64,000 nt of DNA, from contig JAACJP010000001.1 of assembly GCA_013368375.1 (NCBI GenBank), positions 682,001-746,000 on the forward strand. The letters run 5' to 3'. The notes under the pieces are model-generated. The model was not told the DNA's origin, searched no databases, and saw only the letters and a program-made list of their open reading frames with translations. Below are positions 14,999-25,761 of this stretch, one piece after another (the first letter of the stretch is position 1; each line of letters starts with the position of its first letter). The stretch comes from Tricholomella constricta (lineage: Eukaryota > Basidiomycota > Agaricomycetes > Agaricales > Lyophyllaceae). The position numbers and the translations under genes were made by a program.

Positions 14999-15668
14999 AA
15001 TTGCTGCCCCCGTTGCTCTGCTCTGTTTCTGCTTGTTCACCCTTTGACGTGATTGGACACTTTCCGCTCTTTGTTGCTTTGAGGAGGGATTCCATTCTCC
15101 GCCCACTAACCAACCACCGTTGACGATGCGCATCTTGGAACCTGTCGTTTCCGATCTTGTACTTGGCTTATGTCTGTATACCTGCGTGCCCCACACCCAT
15201 CGATAACTATTTCCCATTTGATACCATGTAGCACTTGTCCGCGCCCCCGTAGACAATTATACAACAGTTTCCTTTTTCGCAGGGGTATCCACTCTTTCCC
15301 AGGCGTGCGTGCACGTTGCAAGTGGCAGGACGTTCCATGCAGATCAGCCAAATGGGCGTATTGCACCGACAAACCTTATTTTCGTGGTCGCTTCTGCTCG
15401 ATCAAAAATAGATTTCCCCAACAGAACTTCTGATCGGAAGCAAATCGCAGGTAATCGGGGTCGACCCCCGAGTCACCGTTGTGATGATTACCGGTCCGTT
15501 GGGTCTTACTGATCGATCACACACCCTCGGCCGCCCGTCGTCTGCAGAAATGATTCATCCCCTGGCTAATTATCGTACAATGGTTGGTTAAAGTCCAAGC
15601 GAGACAGAGAGAGGAAATGGCCATAAGTATATAAAAAAGAAAACAAAAACCATATGCAGTAGATGTAT
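14999..15668. other. Convergent intergenic region
   Basis: 3' flanks of the HSF gene (plus) and the Tvp38-like gene (minus). It contains a perfect 12-bp palindrome (GGGGTCGACCCC, about 15457-15468) inside a weaker outer inverted repeat GGTAATC/GATTACC. No gene recognised. Confidence 0.5.
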
Positions 15669-17059
15669 CTACCGCTCCATTGACAGCCGATATGCCATCA
15701 AGTGTTGTGCATTGCGGAACGGCGACTCTGCCATGGGCTGCTCTCGTCCGCATTCGACATCGTGCGTCTCCTCCGAAGACAGGAACCCAACCGTCTCTTC
15801 GGCATCGTACGTCGTGATCGTTTCGTCATCGAGCTCGTTGTCGACCGCCTTGCGAGCGACGATGGAGATGTAGATAAGGATGGCAATGCAGAGCATGATC
15901 CCAAATGCGGTCCACAGCTCCGCGGTTGTGTGCTCGTGAGCTTCGTTCCCCTCCTTTGGGTCGACGACGTGGTAATCCTTGAACGAGGCTATCGACGCAC
16001 CCATGCTGGTGTGAATGATGACTTTGAACAATGAGAGTCCCGTGCAGAGCGTGTACGTCCGAAGTGTCAGCGTGGGTGCTGCCGCCAGAAGGCAGTTCAT
16101 GACATTATATGGGTAGGGCGCGAGCCGGATGAGGAACAGAAGTTTGGGCCGCCTTTCGACGGCCCGCACAACCCGCTTGATGGTGCGTGTAGAGGACAGC
16201 CATCGTGAGATTGCGTCACGGAAGAAAGTGCGAGAGATAAGGAAAACCGTGAGCGCACCCGTAAGGGCTGCGAAGTAAGAGATTATAGCGCCGGTCCATG
16301 CACCGAACGTATACCCAGATAATGTAATGAGTGTAGAGTACAGAGGCAGAGGAGCTGCCAAATGGATAAGGGTGCTGCTGCGCGAGACTTAAAAATAGAT
16401 CACTCACGAAAAGTGGTCAAAAAAATGAGCAAGAAGAGCGTTGTATAGCCAATTTGCTTGTCGCTTTGTAGCCAATGAGACAATTCGTCGAGTCCTGTAC
16501 CATGGTCAGATGTCAGGGTGAAGATTAATTGCCGTCAACCCTTACGTGAAAAGACCTCATCTCTATAGAACGCGATGGCGGCCACAAATGCAAGACTTGT
16601 AAAAGCATAGAGTATTAAAGGAATCCATGGTCGTATAAGGTTAGCTATCCGCAGCCCTCTAGGACGGGTGTAGGTCGATGATGTGTGGGAATGGGTCCTA
16701 TTCGGAGCGAAATGTGGAGAGGGTTGTCGCAGAAAAGGAGAATAATTCTGGGCCGGTGATGAGACAGGATGTGACTTTGCAGTCTGGTGTTGAGAAGTAG
16801 GGGTCAGGTATCCATTCTTCGATAGCGAACGGTGCTGCTGGCGCACAGAAGGTCCGGGTGAAGTTTGCCGTTCGGGAGTTCCTACGAGGTCGGTGAGGGG
16901 GGTAGATTTCTCATCCATGTCGTCGGAGTTTTGGTCTAGTTGTGTATATCGGAACGGCGACTGCGAGTGTCGATGTAGGGGAGATGGTGAGGTGGAGATG
17001 GGACGAGCTGGAGAAGAAGGGGAGAGGTTAAGAGAGGGTGGACGACAGTTGGGCTCCAT
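15669..17059 (-). CDS. Tvp38/TMEM64-type membrane protein (SNARE-associated/DedA)
   Basis: Multi-pass Golgi/endomembrane protein of the VTT (DedA) superfamily, whose animal members scramble lipids. Three exons: start at 17059, a second exon RLDELSHWLQSDKQIG, then a long last exon ending at 15669. The first 140 residues are hydrophilic and Ser/Pro-rich; a TM follows at WIPLILYAFTSLAFVAAIAF. The VTT domain shows PPLPLYSTLITLSGY, FGAWTGAIISYFAALTGA, FLISRTFF and RLAPYPYNVMNCLL, the R..P.P...N core of the family. A last TM (LWTAFGIMLCIAILIYISIV) precedes an acidic tail. The 5' leader carries an 11-unit CT/GA microsatellite. Confidence 0.85.
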
Positions 17060-17815
17060 TTGGATTCCAGTCCAAGAAAATAAAAGAAACGAGAGAGAGA
17101 GAGAGAGAGAGATAACGAGGAAATGAGAGAAGAGAGACGGAAAGAGAGGACAGCAAGTGGACAACGGAAACTATGCGAAGGCACAGTTTGCCCGTCCCCT
17201 GAATACACTATCCCACGCTCTCCACAGCATGCGTTCTCCAATGTTTTGACGTCACAGCACAGCGAAAAATTTCCTGGCAATCAGCCTGTTAACTACTCAT
17301 GTGTGCACGACCATGTTACGGCCAATCCTGGGTGAAAATGTCAGGAAATTCAAGAAATGAGGGCATTTGAGCCACTTTTGTGGATGGCGACTTGGTCACA
17401 TGCGGACAAGTCACCAGTCGCGACGTGTGGTCGCAATAGCTTCCATCACCACAAGTTGCAACATGACCGCCCGAGAAGTGCGTCCTGCACGCAACGGATT
17501 GATATGGGAGGAAGAGAAACAGGCGTAGACTAGTAAGACAAGCTCAATTCTGAATCCGACGGCGGTCAGCTGACCGCTGATCGCGACTTGGCTTCACACT
17601 TCCACCGTTGCAGACAGCCAGCGCAGGCTCTTCGATTTATTTCTCAAGGTGCGCACCCACGAATTTCTCCCTAATCCCACTCATTCCATGTGCCGCGCCC
17701 TCACCTGTCTAACGAGATATCTCCGCAAACTGAGCAGCTGACCTTCCGTATTCTGCAGGACACACCGAAGTAGCGCCTTCACGTCGCTCATTTGGAGGCT
17801 GTCGGCGCGAATACA
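17060..17815. other. Divergent promoter region
   Basis: 755 bp between the minus-strand Tvp38-like gene and the plus-strand mitochondrial coiled-coil gene. Apart from the GA microsatellite it shows no gene-like frame. Confidence 0.5.
17091..17112. repeat. (GA)11 microsatellite
   Basis: Eleven perfect GA units, read as (CT)11 on the minus strand, ending about 32 nt upstream of the Tvp38-like start codon and so within its likely 5' leader or core promoter. Pyrimidine tracts are common just upstream of fungal transcription starts. Confidence 0.9.
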
Positions 17816-18237
17816 ATGATCATCAAAGGCCTTATTAAAGGCCGGGGTCTACGGCCTGCCCTGCAAGGTCCAAGGCTTCGATGGCGCTCGTACAGTGACA
17901 ACGCGACTCAGAAGCCTCGTTCGGGGCACGCGCAATGGTATGCCGATATCGTGCCAGCCATGATTCCCATCTTCCTCTTGGGCTCTGCTGTATACTTGGT
18001 ACGCTGGTCCGAGTCCCTGTCTGAGCTCTACTGACGCATCCTCGGCGAAATCTGCAGGGACTGCAGCTCGCCCAGCAAAAACTATCACATGAAAAAATCA
18101 TGGATGAGGCTTCGGTCCGGGTCAAGGAATTGGAGGCCGAGGTAGATGCTTTACAGGAAAAGCGGGCAAATCAGACCCAGGACGTGACACCACCACTTTC
18201 GACGCCTGTTAATACAAAAAAGTCCGGTTGGTGGTAA
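17816..18237 (+). CDS. Small mitochondrial membrane protein with coiled coil
   Basis: Two exons, 17816-17998 and 18058-18237, give 120 aa. Not assigned to a named family. The N-terminus is basic with Arg and Ser (RGLRPALQGPRLRWRSYS), like a mitochondrial presequence. One TM follows at about residues 46-63 (IVPAMIPIFLLGSAVYLGLQ), and then a predicted coiled coil (EASVRVKELEAEVDALQEKR). It ends KKSGWW. The ATG at 17816 is chosen because the upstream frame begins at TTG. The likely location is the inner mitochondrial membrane; this is inference from the presequence. Confidence 0.6.
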
Positions 18238-18408
18238 ACATTCAACGTCTTATGAACTTTTACGAGCACGTAGGTTTTGAATGAGAGCTGCCCGGAAGGG
18301 TATATTAAAGTCTACCAAAAAAAAAAGGAACAAACCAAGAATCGGACTGGTACTCCTAGATTGCTATTTTACGGGGATGAAATCGATAAATAGATGAGAT
18401 GGGTGCGT

Positions 18409-19802
18409 CTACATTAGCTTTTTTAGAATAATATTCCTCTGGCCGTGATAGAGTTTCAACGAACTGTGCGCAAGAGCATTAGCTGCAGAAATTGCAAATT
18501 CGCAAAACCTTTTGAATCATACCTCAAAATGGCGGCGGTAAGCCCAGCAACGGTCTTCACTGGTTCACTGAGGCGCTTGATTCTGAAAACGTCGTATGCT
18601 ACAGAGACATCAGCTTTCGCGTAGCAAAGACACCAAAGGAACACGTACAAACGAAGATCAAATCCATCAACAGCTTAGCTCGTGATATTTGGAGCCAATA
18701 GTCTTGTTTTCGTAGCCTCGAAAGCTCCGTTTCGTCGATCTTTGAGTCTTTGGGTTTTGACTTGGATGTCGCGCCACTCATAGACTCGGAATACAAACGG
18801 GACTCGACTAGAAATATGTTCGATTAATGATAAGCGGCGCTCGAGGTGGAACTCACCTTCGTGTTGAAGATTTCCGATCATTTGTCGCTCGACCCCGTTT
18901 TCCACTAGTCCAACAAGTGTGGCGAGGAGCCAACACCAATCCGAGAAGCGTCCGGCACGCTCACCAAGCTTTTTACCAAACAACCCCAAGAGCGAAAGAG
19001 TTGCTACATCGTCTGACACGGAATGCACCAGTTCCAGGAGGACGGGAGGCGGCGCATAGAGTACTGTGTGTAGGAATGGCCGTGTGGTCTTTTTAGATTT
19101 CTCCGTAGGCACCTCTGCTGAATATGGCACCGACTGCTGTGCCTTTATTGCAGTCAAAGGGCCTAGCCAATTGAATAGTAGCAAAAGCTTTCTGTGTACG
19201 GTTTAGACATTGATCGGGCGGTGGAACAGCATAAGGATTACCTCGTGAAAGACAGGCCAGAGGCTGTTGACCGGAGGCGTTTAACCAGCTCTGCATCCCA
19301 GACTGGTCGAGTCGGTCGCCGGAGTACTCGGCTGGTAGATATTGAGGTATGAAACAGGAGGTAGAGGCGGATGGAGTATTGAATCAGTTTCTGTGTTGTT
19401 CAAGGGCGCTCAGAACTAAAGCAAACGGTTCATTAAGTGGTAACGTACAAATGCTTTGTCCCTTCCGTTGCTGGTAAGAAAAAGGTCTCTCCAGACTTCC
19501 TCTTTTCGTATCCGGACTTTGCCTGCCTGCGATTTATCCTCTTCTTCCTCCTCTTCAACTTCTTCTACGTATTCCTTGTCGACTGCTACCGGTTCCATAT
19601 CCTCTTGGGGTTCATATATACTCTGGCCATAAACGTGCACTGCCGAGCTTGAAGATATGATGGAGGGCCTGGGAGTGCGTGGTGGATGTGAGGAGAGCGG
19701 GTTCATCTGAAACGAGGCATTCGCGTCGAATGAAGAAGAGTAGAAGCCTTGCTCGTGAGAAGAGGATCCAGGCTGCTCTGCTGGGAAGGATATAGACGAC
19801 AT
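18409..19802 (-). CDS. Peroxisomal biogenesis factor 11 (PEX11 family)
   Basis: Peroxisomal membrane protein that elongates the membrane before division. Start at 19802 (MSSISFPAEQP). An acidic, disordered N-terminal 100 residues are followed by the PEX11 fold: GRDKAFKLIQYSIRLYL, VWDAELVKRLRSTASGLS, RKLLLLFNWLGPLTAI, then HTVLYAPPPVLLELVHSVSD and the C-terminal helix ISRAKLLMDLIFVSYDVFRI. Short introns at GTACGT and GTATGA donors join SYDVFRIKRL and end SLKLYHGQRNIILKKLM. It resembles the larger fungal PEX11C/PEX25-like group. It shares a 186 bp divergent promoter with the Tctex-1 gene. Confidence 0.8.
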
Positions 19803-19988
19803 TGGTGTGCAAGACTGGACGGACTGGAATCTGGAGACTGACGCGCACTGGCACAGAGTCAAGCCACACGTGGTGTCCACAAACAAGGAACAACCCAGCT
19901 ACACTGAACGCGTCGCTGTATCAGACGATCTCCTTGCCTCATCCGTCTTATTTCAGCTTCATCGCCTGGTTCTTGTACACTTTGACTC

Positions 19989-20542
19989 ATGGCATACGCG
20001 TCTGGATTACGCTCTCCTCCGCCTCGTTCTGATGCCGCCTCGCCACGCCCAAACTTTGACGCCGACTTGCTAAAGGCGTACATGAAGAAGCTTTTGTCGT
20101 CGACCCTTCAAAATAATACCTGGCCAGAACATAAGGATCGCGATCGGGTGAAGGGGTGGATGAAAGAAATTGGAGAGCGGGTCAAAGAGAGGATGGTCGA
20201 GATTCAGCCTCGCGGTTTGTGAGTGTGATGCGTCCACGGTAGCATTTCTGCACTCTATTCTGAAATGGCAATCAATTCAGCAAATACATCGTGTTGACGC
20301 AGGTAAATGAAAATCTCGGTCAAGGCGGCCGGTACGTAGCCAGCTTTTTCTCGTGCCACTTCTCTCGCTAATTCCATTAATAGAGCGGACATGGTCTGCC
20401 ATTGGGAGGACACAGACGTCGTGGCTCAGGAGATGTATGCAAATGTACGTCGTAACGGATTCTCTCATGTCAGGTACCTGCTGACTTCTGACTGGTCCAG
20501 GACACGTTGATATGTACATGCATAGCTCTGGCTATTTCCTGA
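19989..20542 (+). CDS. Dynein light chain, Tctex-1 type
   Basis: Light chain of cytoplasmic dynein that binds the intermediate chain and cargo. Four exons: from 19989 through EIQPRGF, then FKYIVLTQVNENLGQGG, ADMVCHWEDTDVVAQEM and DTLICTCIALAIS, stop at 20540-20542. The Tctex-1 hallmarks are the helix DADLLKAYMKKLLSSTLQ, the strand FKYIVLTQV and the CHWEDTD core. Introns begin GTGAGT, GTACGT and GTACGT. Length (about 130 aa) fits the family. Divergent from PEX11. Confidence 0.9.
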
Positions 20543-23004
20543 TCATTAATGTTCAAACTATACCCGCAACAGCTACTGTATTACGGATATACCCCACCTA
20601 ATGTCCACTCCATGGAAAGTTTCGCTTCTCAGATGCCCGCCTTCGTGTGGTTGACTGCGATGGATCCTTTGTTTCAACTGTGGCATTTGGTTCGCAGCTC
20701 CTGTCTAGTACTTACAGCGGTGCCGCGGTTCCATCTCCTGCGCTTCTCGAAGATCAGAAGTCTCCGGATTTTCCGATGAGATTTGGTCACTGTTTCTGCT
20801 GTCCAGCTATAGCCTCTGATGAGGCAATATGATCTCGACAAAGAGCTCCTGCGATATCCCCGAGAGGAGGAAACGCTCGGATATGGGCATCTGGCCGACT
20901 TATCGATGCGAGTTAAACGTGTCCATGTGCACCCTGCGTCATGGGGATGAGCGCTCAAAGCTTGCTATGTACTGCATCGGAGTCAGGCATAGGTGCCGAT
21001 TGCCCATAGCCCGTCTCGAGCAGCATTTCCATTCCTCGTTTTTGACAGGTAACATGGCCCATCGTCACAGCTGTGAACACGGGTGAGACTTTAACTGCCC
21101 AACTCGCTGCTTCTTGACATTTGATGAGATGCCTCTTTCCGATCCCAACAAACTCCGCTTCTCGATGGTGGGTAAACCCAGAAATATTCCCCCGAGTCGC
21201 AACATCAAAAACTGATCATAAGTTTAGCTTTCAGCACCGGGTCTGTCATGGGACATCGTGGATATCATGGCCTGGGATTCTGGCACCATGGGAATTTTTT
21301 TTTTTGGAACGCGTATGACCCTCCGTCGAACAAAAAGGAGCAGATGGACCGCGCAAATCTAATCCCGACAGCCGGGCCCCTTGTTTGTCCCCTTCGAATG
21401 CAGGTTCCTCCGCTGCCGCTTTTCCCATCGTCTTCCGGCGGGGATCTTTTGAAGATTTGCGGTTCGTCATGGACCCAAAAGAAAACATACACGCTCCAGA
21501 AACCTGAGAGGGGACTTCGGCGCACAGCCACGCGCTTTGTGGCGTTAGGTGAGCAAGCAGTCTTCGTGCGGCGTCCTTCTTTGAGTTCTCAGCCGACAAA
21601 TCTCGTCAGACACATGAATGTTTCCGTGTCGCCTCGGGATGTCCCTCGGGGACAGAAGCGATGGTGATGAGGGCATTTCGTAGCGGATCATCCACGGACC
21701 GATGCCCAAGCGACATATTTATGGAGACTATCCATCGATAACTATTAGGTTAGCGATTCCATAAGCTGGGAATGCGCCATATGGTAGCGACGAATCGGAA
21801 ACACCCCTCAAAACTTCACTTCGTATCATTTTAGGATCAACCTTTTTGAATCAATTGTTCAACTCTTCGGCTTGACAATGCCTCGTGGGTGCGAGAGTCG
21901 GAGAATCGGAGAGTGTGGATCCGAGGTGGAGACTTCATATGATTCTCATGATGAGATTATTTCGCTGGTTATGGACGCGGGAGCAGCAACTCCACTCTGA
22001 CAATTGAGAAAGATCGCGGCTCTCGAAATTTATTACATTTTGATTAGATATATTGACAGACACATAGGGTTAGGGTTAGCGAAGCGCAAGAGCGAAAAAA
22101 AAAGCGCCTGCCCAGCCAGAGTGGCCGGAGCAGGACAGGAAAATATTGAGACGGTGCATGAGCCGAAGCCCATACAAGCCGCAGACACTCCCTGTATGGA
22201 CAGGGTCGCCGTGCTATGGGGAGTCTCCACGGCCCACAAACCCGGGTAGTTGAAGGGGCTTATGCCATCAAGGTAAGTATGAGGTGTTACGATGTCAAAT
22301 GCCGACTTATATACGCCCGCCGTGCGCGCACGGACCATGTTTGGCAGCCCGCACTGATCGAAATATTATCATACGGGATCTGCGGCGCTGTCGTCATGAT
22401 CATGAGTTGACCTGTAGAAGTTCTTTTTCTCAAATACGATTTCGATTTTGAAACGACGCGTGTTCGAGGCTCGTTATCGGTTTTGAACGCCTTTCATAAG
22501 ACGCCTGCCTGACCCGACCCCTGGATGACGATCATATAGTTTATGCGGTAGGCGCGATGGCTACTGTTCACACCCCATTTCTTCCAAGGTCAGGACTACA
22601 ACGACATCTGTGATGACCTGCAGACCACTGACCAATTAGTTGAAGCTACGAGCCTCAATGCATCTACCCCGGGTACCGGTGCAGCCTCGCACCCCGTGAA
22701 TCGGCGGTCATGCGTCGCAGGCAGGGCTGCGCCGTTGAGAGCGATGAACAATGGCAATCGCTTAGGGGATGGGCATATTTTTATTTCAATGATGATTGAA
22801 CGGTTGTAGACGTGGAGTGCTTCGAGGCGGATGACGAGGCGACTCAGCATGACGTCACCAAGCGGGGTCCTTATGAAATGGATGTTTTGGTTTTCGTTGC
22901 TCTTCATTCAAGATGCCCAACGGTGTAGTCGACGCTTTCAAAAGTATTCTCCTCGCTCTCTCTCTCCATCTCCCTCTCTAACCATCGAATAGGCCTCATC
23001 AGAC
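20543..23004. other. Unexplained 2.4 kb region
   Basis: No complete gene found. Two stretches look coding but could not be joined: about 20600-20790 (plus, FSDARLRVVDCDG) and 20808-20950 (plus, after a TATAG acceptor: LMRQYDLDKELLRYPREEE). Both lack a start or end that I can support. Minus-strand frames at 22596-22907 and 22033-22338 have no recognisable motif. A short telomere-like repeat lies at 22065-22079. It may hold a decayed gene. Confidence 0.4.
22065..22079 (+). repeat. Interstitial telomere-type repeat (TTAGGG)2.5
   Basis: The sequence TAGGGTTAGGGTTAG is two and a half copies of the fungal telomere unit. It is short enough to be chance or a relic of break repair; housekeeping genes on both sides argue against a chromosome end. 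Confidence 0.7.
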
Positions 23005-23076
23005 ATGGAAAACATCACAACAACAACCAGCCAAAACAACAAGTTCTCCCTCACGACATCCCACCCCAATCAATGA
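23005..23076 (+). promoter_or_regulatory. Upstream ORF overlapping the Srk1-type kinase start
   Basis: ATG at 23005 opens a 23-codon frame (MENITTTTSQ...) rich in Thr, Asn and Gln. Its TGA (23074-23076) overlaps the main ATG (23073-23075) as ATGA. No splice sites join the two frames in an obvious way. Such an arrangement would force reinitiation or leaky scanning and could hold kinase synthesis low until stress. Confidence 0.6.
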
Positions 23077-25223
23077 CCCCCCCCGTCATCTCCCCCGGCC
23101 CACACGAGGCTGCTCAGATCATCGTAGATCAGGAGCGTCATGCCCGTTCAAAGATGCCCAACTACAACGGCCTCGAGAACTTTGAGCTTCTCGATAAAAT
23201 GGGCGAGTGCGTAAACCAACATCTCATCATTCCTCCTTCTCACACTTATTCAAGTGGTGCCTTTTCCAATGTCTACAAGGGAATCGATCTTAGGACTTCT
23301 GCCAAGGTCGCAGGTACCTGGCCCTCCTTTTCCAATTCCCGTCCACCACTAACCTCGACCTTTCCAGTCAAGGTCGTTCGCAAGTACGAGCTCAATGCGT
23401 CACAGGTCAGAGCTCATTCTCTTTAGCATCGTCTGTGGCCGTACGAGTGGACACTGACTTTATCTTCTTCTCTCTTTCATCCTTTTCCTTATCTCCCTCT
23501 TGCGCGCGGCATCAGGCTGGCGATAAGCACTTGAATCCACAATTCAAGAAAAAACCGCGCGTAACTGAGGTTCTTGCTCCATCCTTCTTATTCTCCCTCC
23601 TTTTGCCGATCCTGATCCTTCTTCTGCCCCTATACAGCGTTCCAATATCCTCAAAGGCGAGTCCAAACTTCTTTCTAACATCCTCACCTAACACTCTCCA
23701 CAGAGGTCCAGATTATGCGCGGCACCCACCATCCATCCATCATCAAGCTAATATCATTTTCCGAATCTTCAGAACACTATTTTCTCGTTTTGGAACGCAA
23801 GTTTTCCCTTATCGTCCTTGTCCTTGTCTAACATCCATTTTCACTTTCTAGTAATGGAAGGCGGCGAGCTATTCCATCAAATCGTTAAGCTGACATATTT
23901 TAGTGAAAACCTCGCTCGTCATGTAATCCTCCAGGTTGCCCAGGGCATCCGATATCTTCACGAGGAGCGCGGTGTTGTGCATCGTGATATCAAGCCCGAG
24001 AACCTGCTTTTCGAACGTATCCCCATCATCCCCTCAAATCCCCCCCTTGAACGGCGGCCCTATGATGAGGAAAAGGAGGACGAAGGCGAATTCATCCCTG
24101 GTGTCGGTGGTGGTGGTATAGGTCGCGTCAAAATCGCAGACTTTGGCCTGAGCAAGGTTGTATGGAATGAGGAGACGATGACCCCATGTGGGACCGTCGG
24201 CTATACAGCGCCCGAGATCGTCAAGGATGAGCGGTATAGCAAGAGTGTGGATATGTGGGCACTTGGTTGCGTTCTGTACACACTATTATGCGGATTCCCG
24301 CCGTTTTACGACGAGAGTATCAATGTGCTCACGGAAAAGGTCGCACGGGGCTATTACACCTTCCTCAGTCCGTGGTGGGATGACATCAGCCATACTGGTA
24401 CGCCCTCCCTACCCCCCTCCGTTTTTGAGCATAAGATTGACTTGATATACCTCCAACAGCCAAAGACCTCATTACGCATCTCCTCTGCGTCAATCCCGCA
24501 CAACGCTTCTCGATCGACGAATTCCTTAACCATCCCTGGTGCACTGCCGCCCCTGCCCCACCCCCGCCCCCAACACCCTTCATCTACGCCAACCAGCCCC
24601 ACTCGGCCGCGTCTACTACGTCCTCCATACCCCTCGATTCGCCCCTGCTCTCGGCCGCGCGCGGCGGACGCAGTCACGAGGGCCGCAGCCCGGGGCTCGC
24701 GACTCTCAAAGAGGCCTTTGACATTACATATGCTGTGCATCGGATGGAGGAGGAAGGCGCGCGCCGGCGGAAGTACAACGGCCCCGGCGGAGTGGGTCCC
24801 CGGGGGTATCTTGGTGGGTTGAATGAAGAGGACGACGAAGATGATGATGTCATTGAAGAGGACGAGGAAGAAGAGGAGCAAGATCACGGCCGGAGCGCAG
24901 GCGTTGTGGGTGTTGGCGCTGTCGAGGACCAGTGGGGTGGTGGGCGGGCTGGTCAGCGCGATCAAGGGGCGAGGCGGCAGCCGCCTGTCGGTGGGGCGGT
25001 GCAGGTGTCGGGGCCTCCGAGAAGAGCGAACAAGGGCGGATTCCAGCTCGATTTGGACGGCGCGACATTGCTGGGGCGGCGCCATCGGAGGGCTGGTGCT
25101 GGCGCCCTTCCGGCTGTCAGCAGTCCGTTATCCGGCAAAGCGATGGGCAGCCCGTTGAGGATGGAGGGGCTCAGGAGGGCCCCAGGAGACTCCACAGTGG
25201 ATAGCCCGATGCGCATTGGATGA
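23073..25223 (+). CDS. CAMK-group kinase, Srk1/Rck2 family (MAPK-activated)
   Basis: Stress kinase normally activated by the Hog1/Sty1 MAP kinase; acts in cytoplasm and nucleus. Eight exons (23073-23206, 23255-23313, 23368-23405, 23516-23569, 23638-23656, 23704-23796, 23852-24397, 24460-25223) sum to 1707 nt, 568 aa. Seen: MGDGAFSNVYKG (G-loop), VKVVRKYEL (catalytic Lys), HRDIKPENLLFE, then the family-specific insert ending GVGGGGIGRVKIADFGLSK, the T-loop TPCGTVGYTAPEIV and GFPPFYDE. The tail is acidic (DEDDDVIEEDEEEEE) and Gly/Arg-rich and lacks a plain calmodulin site that I can point to. Two introns, 23657-23703 (GCGAGT) and 23797-23851 (GCAAGT), start with GC. Exon 5 is 19 nt. Confidence 0.9.
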
Positions 25224-25761
25224 TTTCGTTTACCCCACTTGCACATATTTTCACACTCTTCATTGAAAGAACCACCACACATTGGCTTCCTCGCAGTTTC
25301 TTCTTTCATTCACGGTCGACTCTCCACCCCAAACCCAGCATGCACATTGCACAATTGCACCTCTTTCTTTCTTCTGGCACACTCAAACACTTTAGCGTTT
25401 TAATACCTATTTATCGACACTTCCCGGCGGACAGTTCGTCACTCCTCCTCCGCCTTTTTTTCTTCTTGCGCACTGCCGTCATAACCAGTATCATCATCCG
25501 CCCGGTAGTCTGCGCAACGCACATATATTCATACACAGGGCGGAATGTGTAACGTATATATACTTGTCGACTCGTTTCGAATGCATAACTGTAATATCAT
25601 CGTGGTGGCAGGACGATGTCATAATGAATTGAACAAATTCTCACGACTACTACCTTCACCGAAGGTTTCGCCTCTCAGTCAATTTCGCCACAATTCCAGG
25701 CGCAAGTAGCACCTTTCACGTCGATTTAACCAACCCAAGCTCTCATTACCCAACTCAAACG
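25224..25761. other. Intergenic, PRP31 promoter
   Basis: Between two plus-strand genes. T- and C-rich near 25440-25480, otherwise featureless. Nothing else recognised. Confidence 0.5.

Noticed and set aside
15457..15468. Palindrome GGGGTCGACCCC as a terminator or protein site
   Set aside because: A single short palindrome in convergent 3' DNA; no second copy or function visible.
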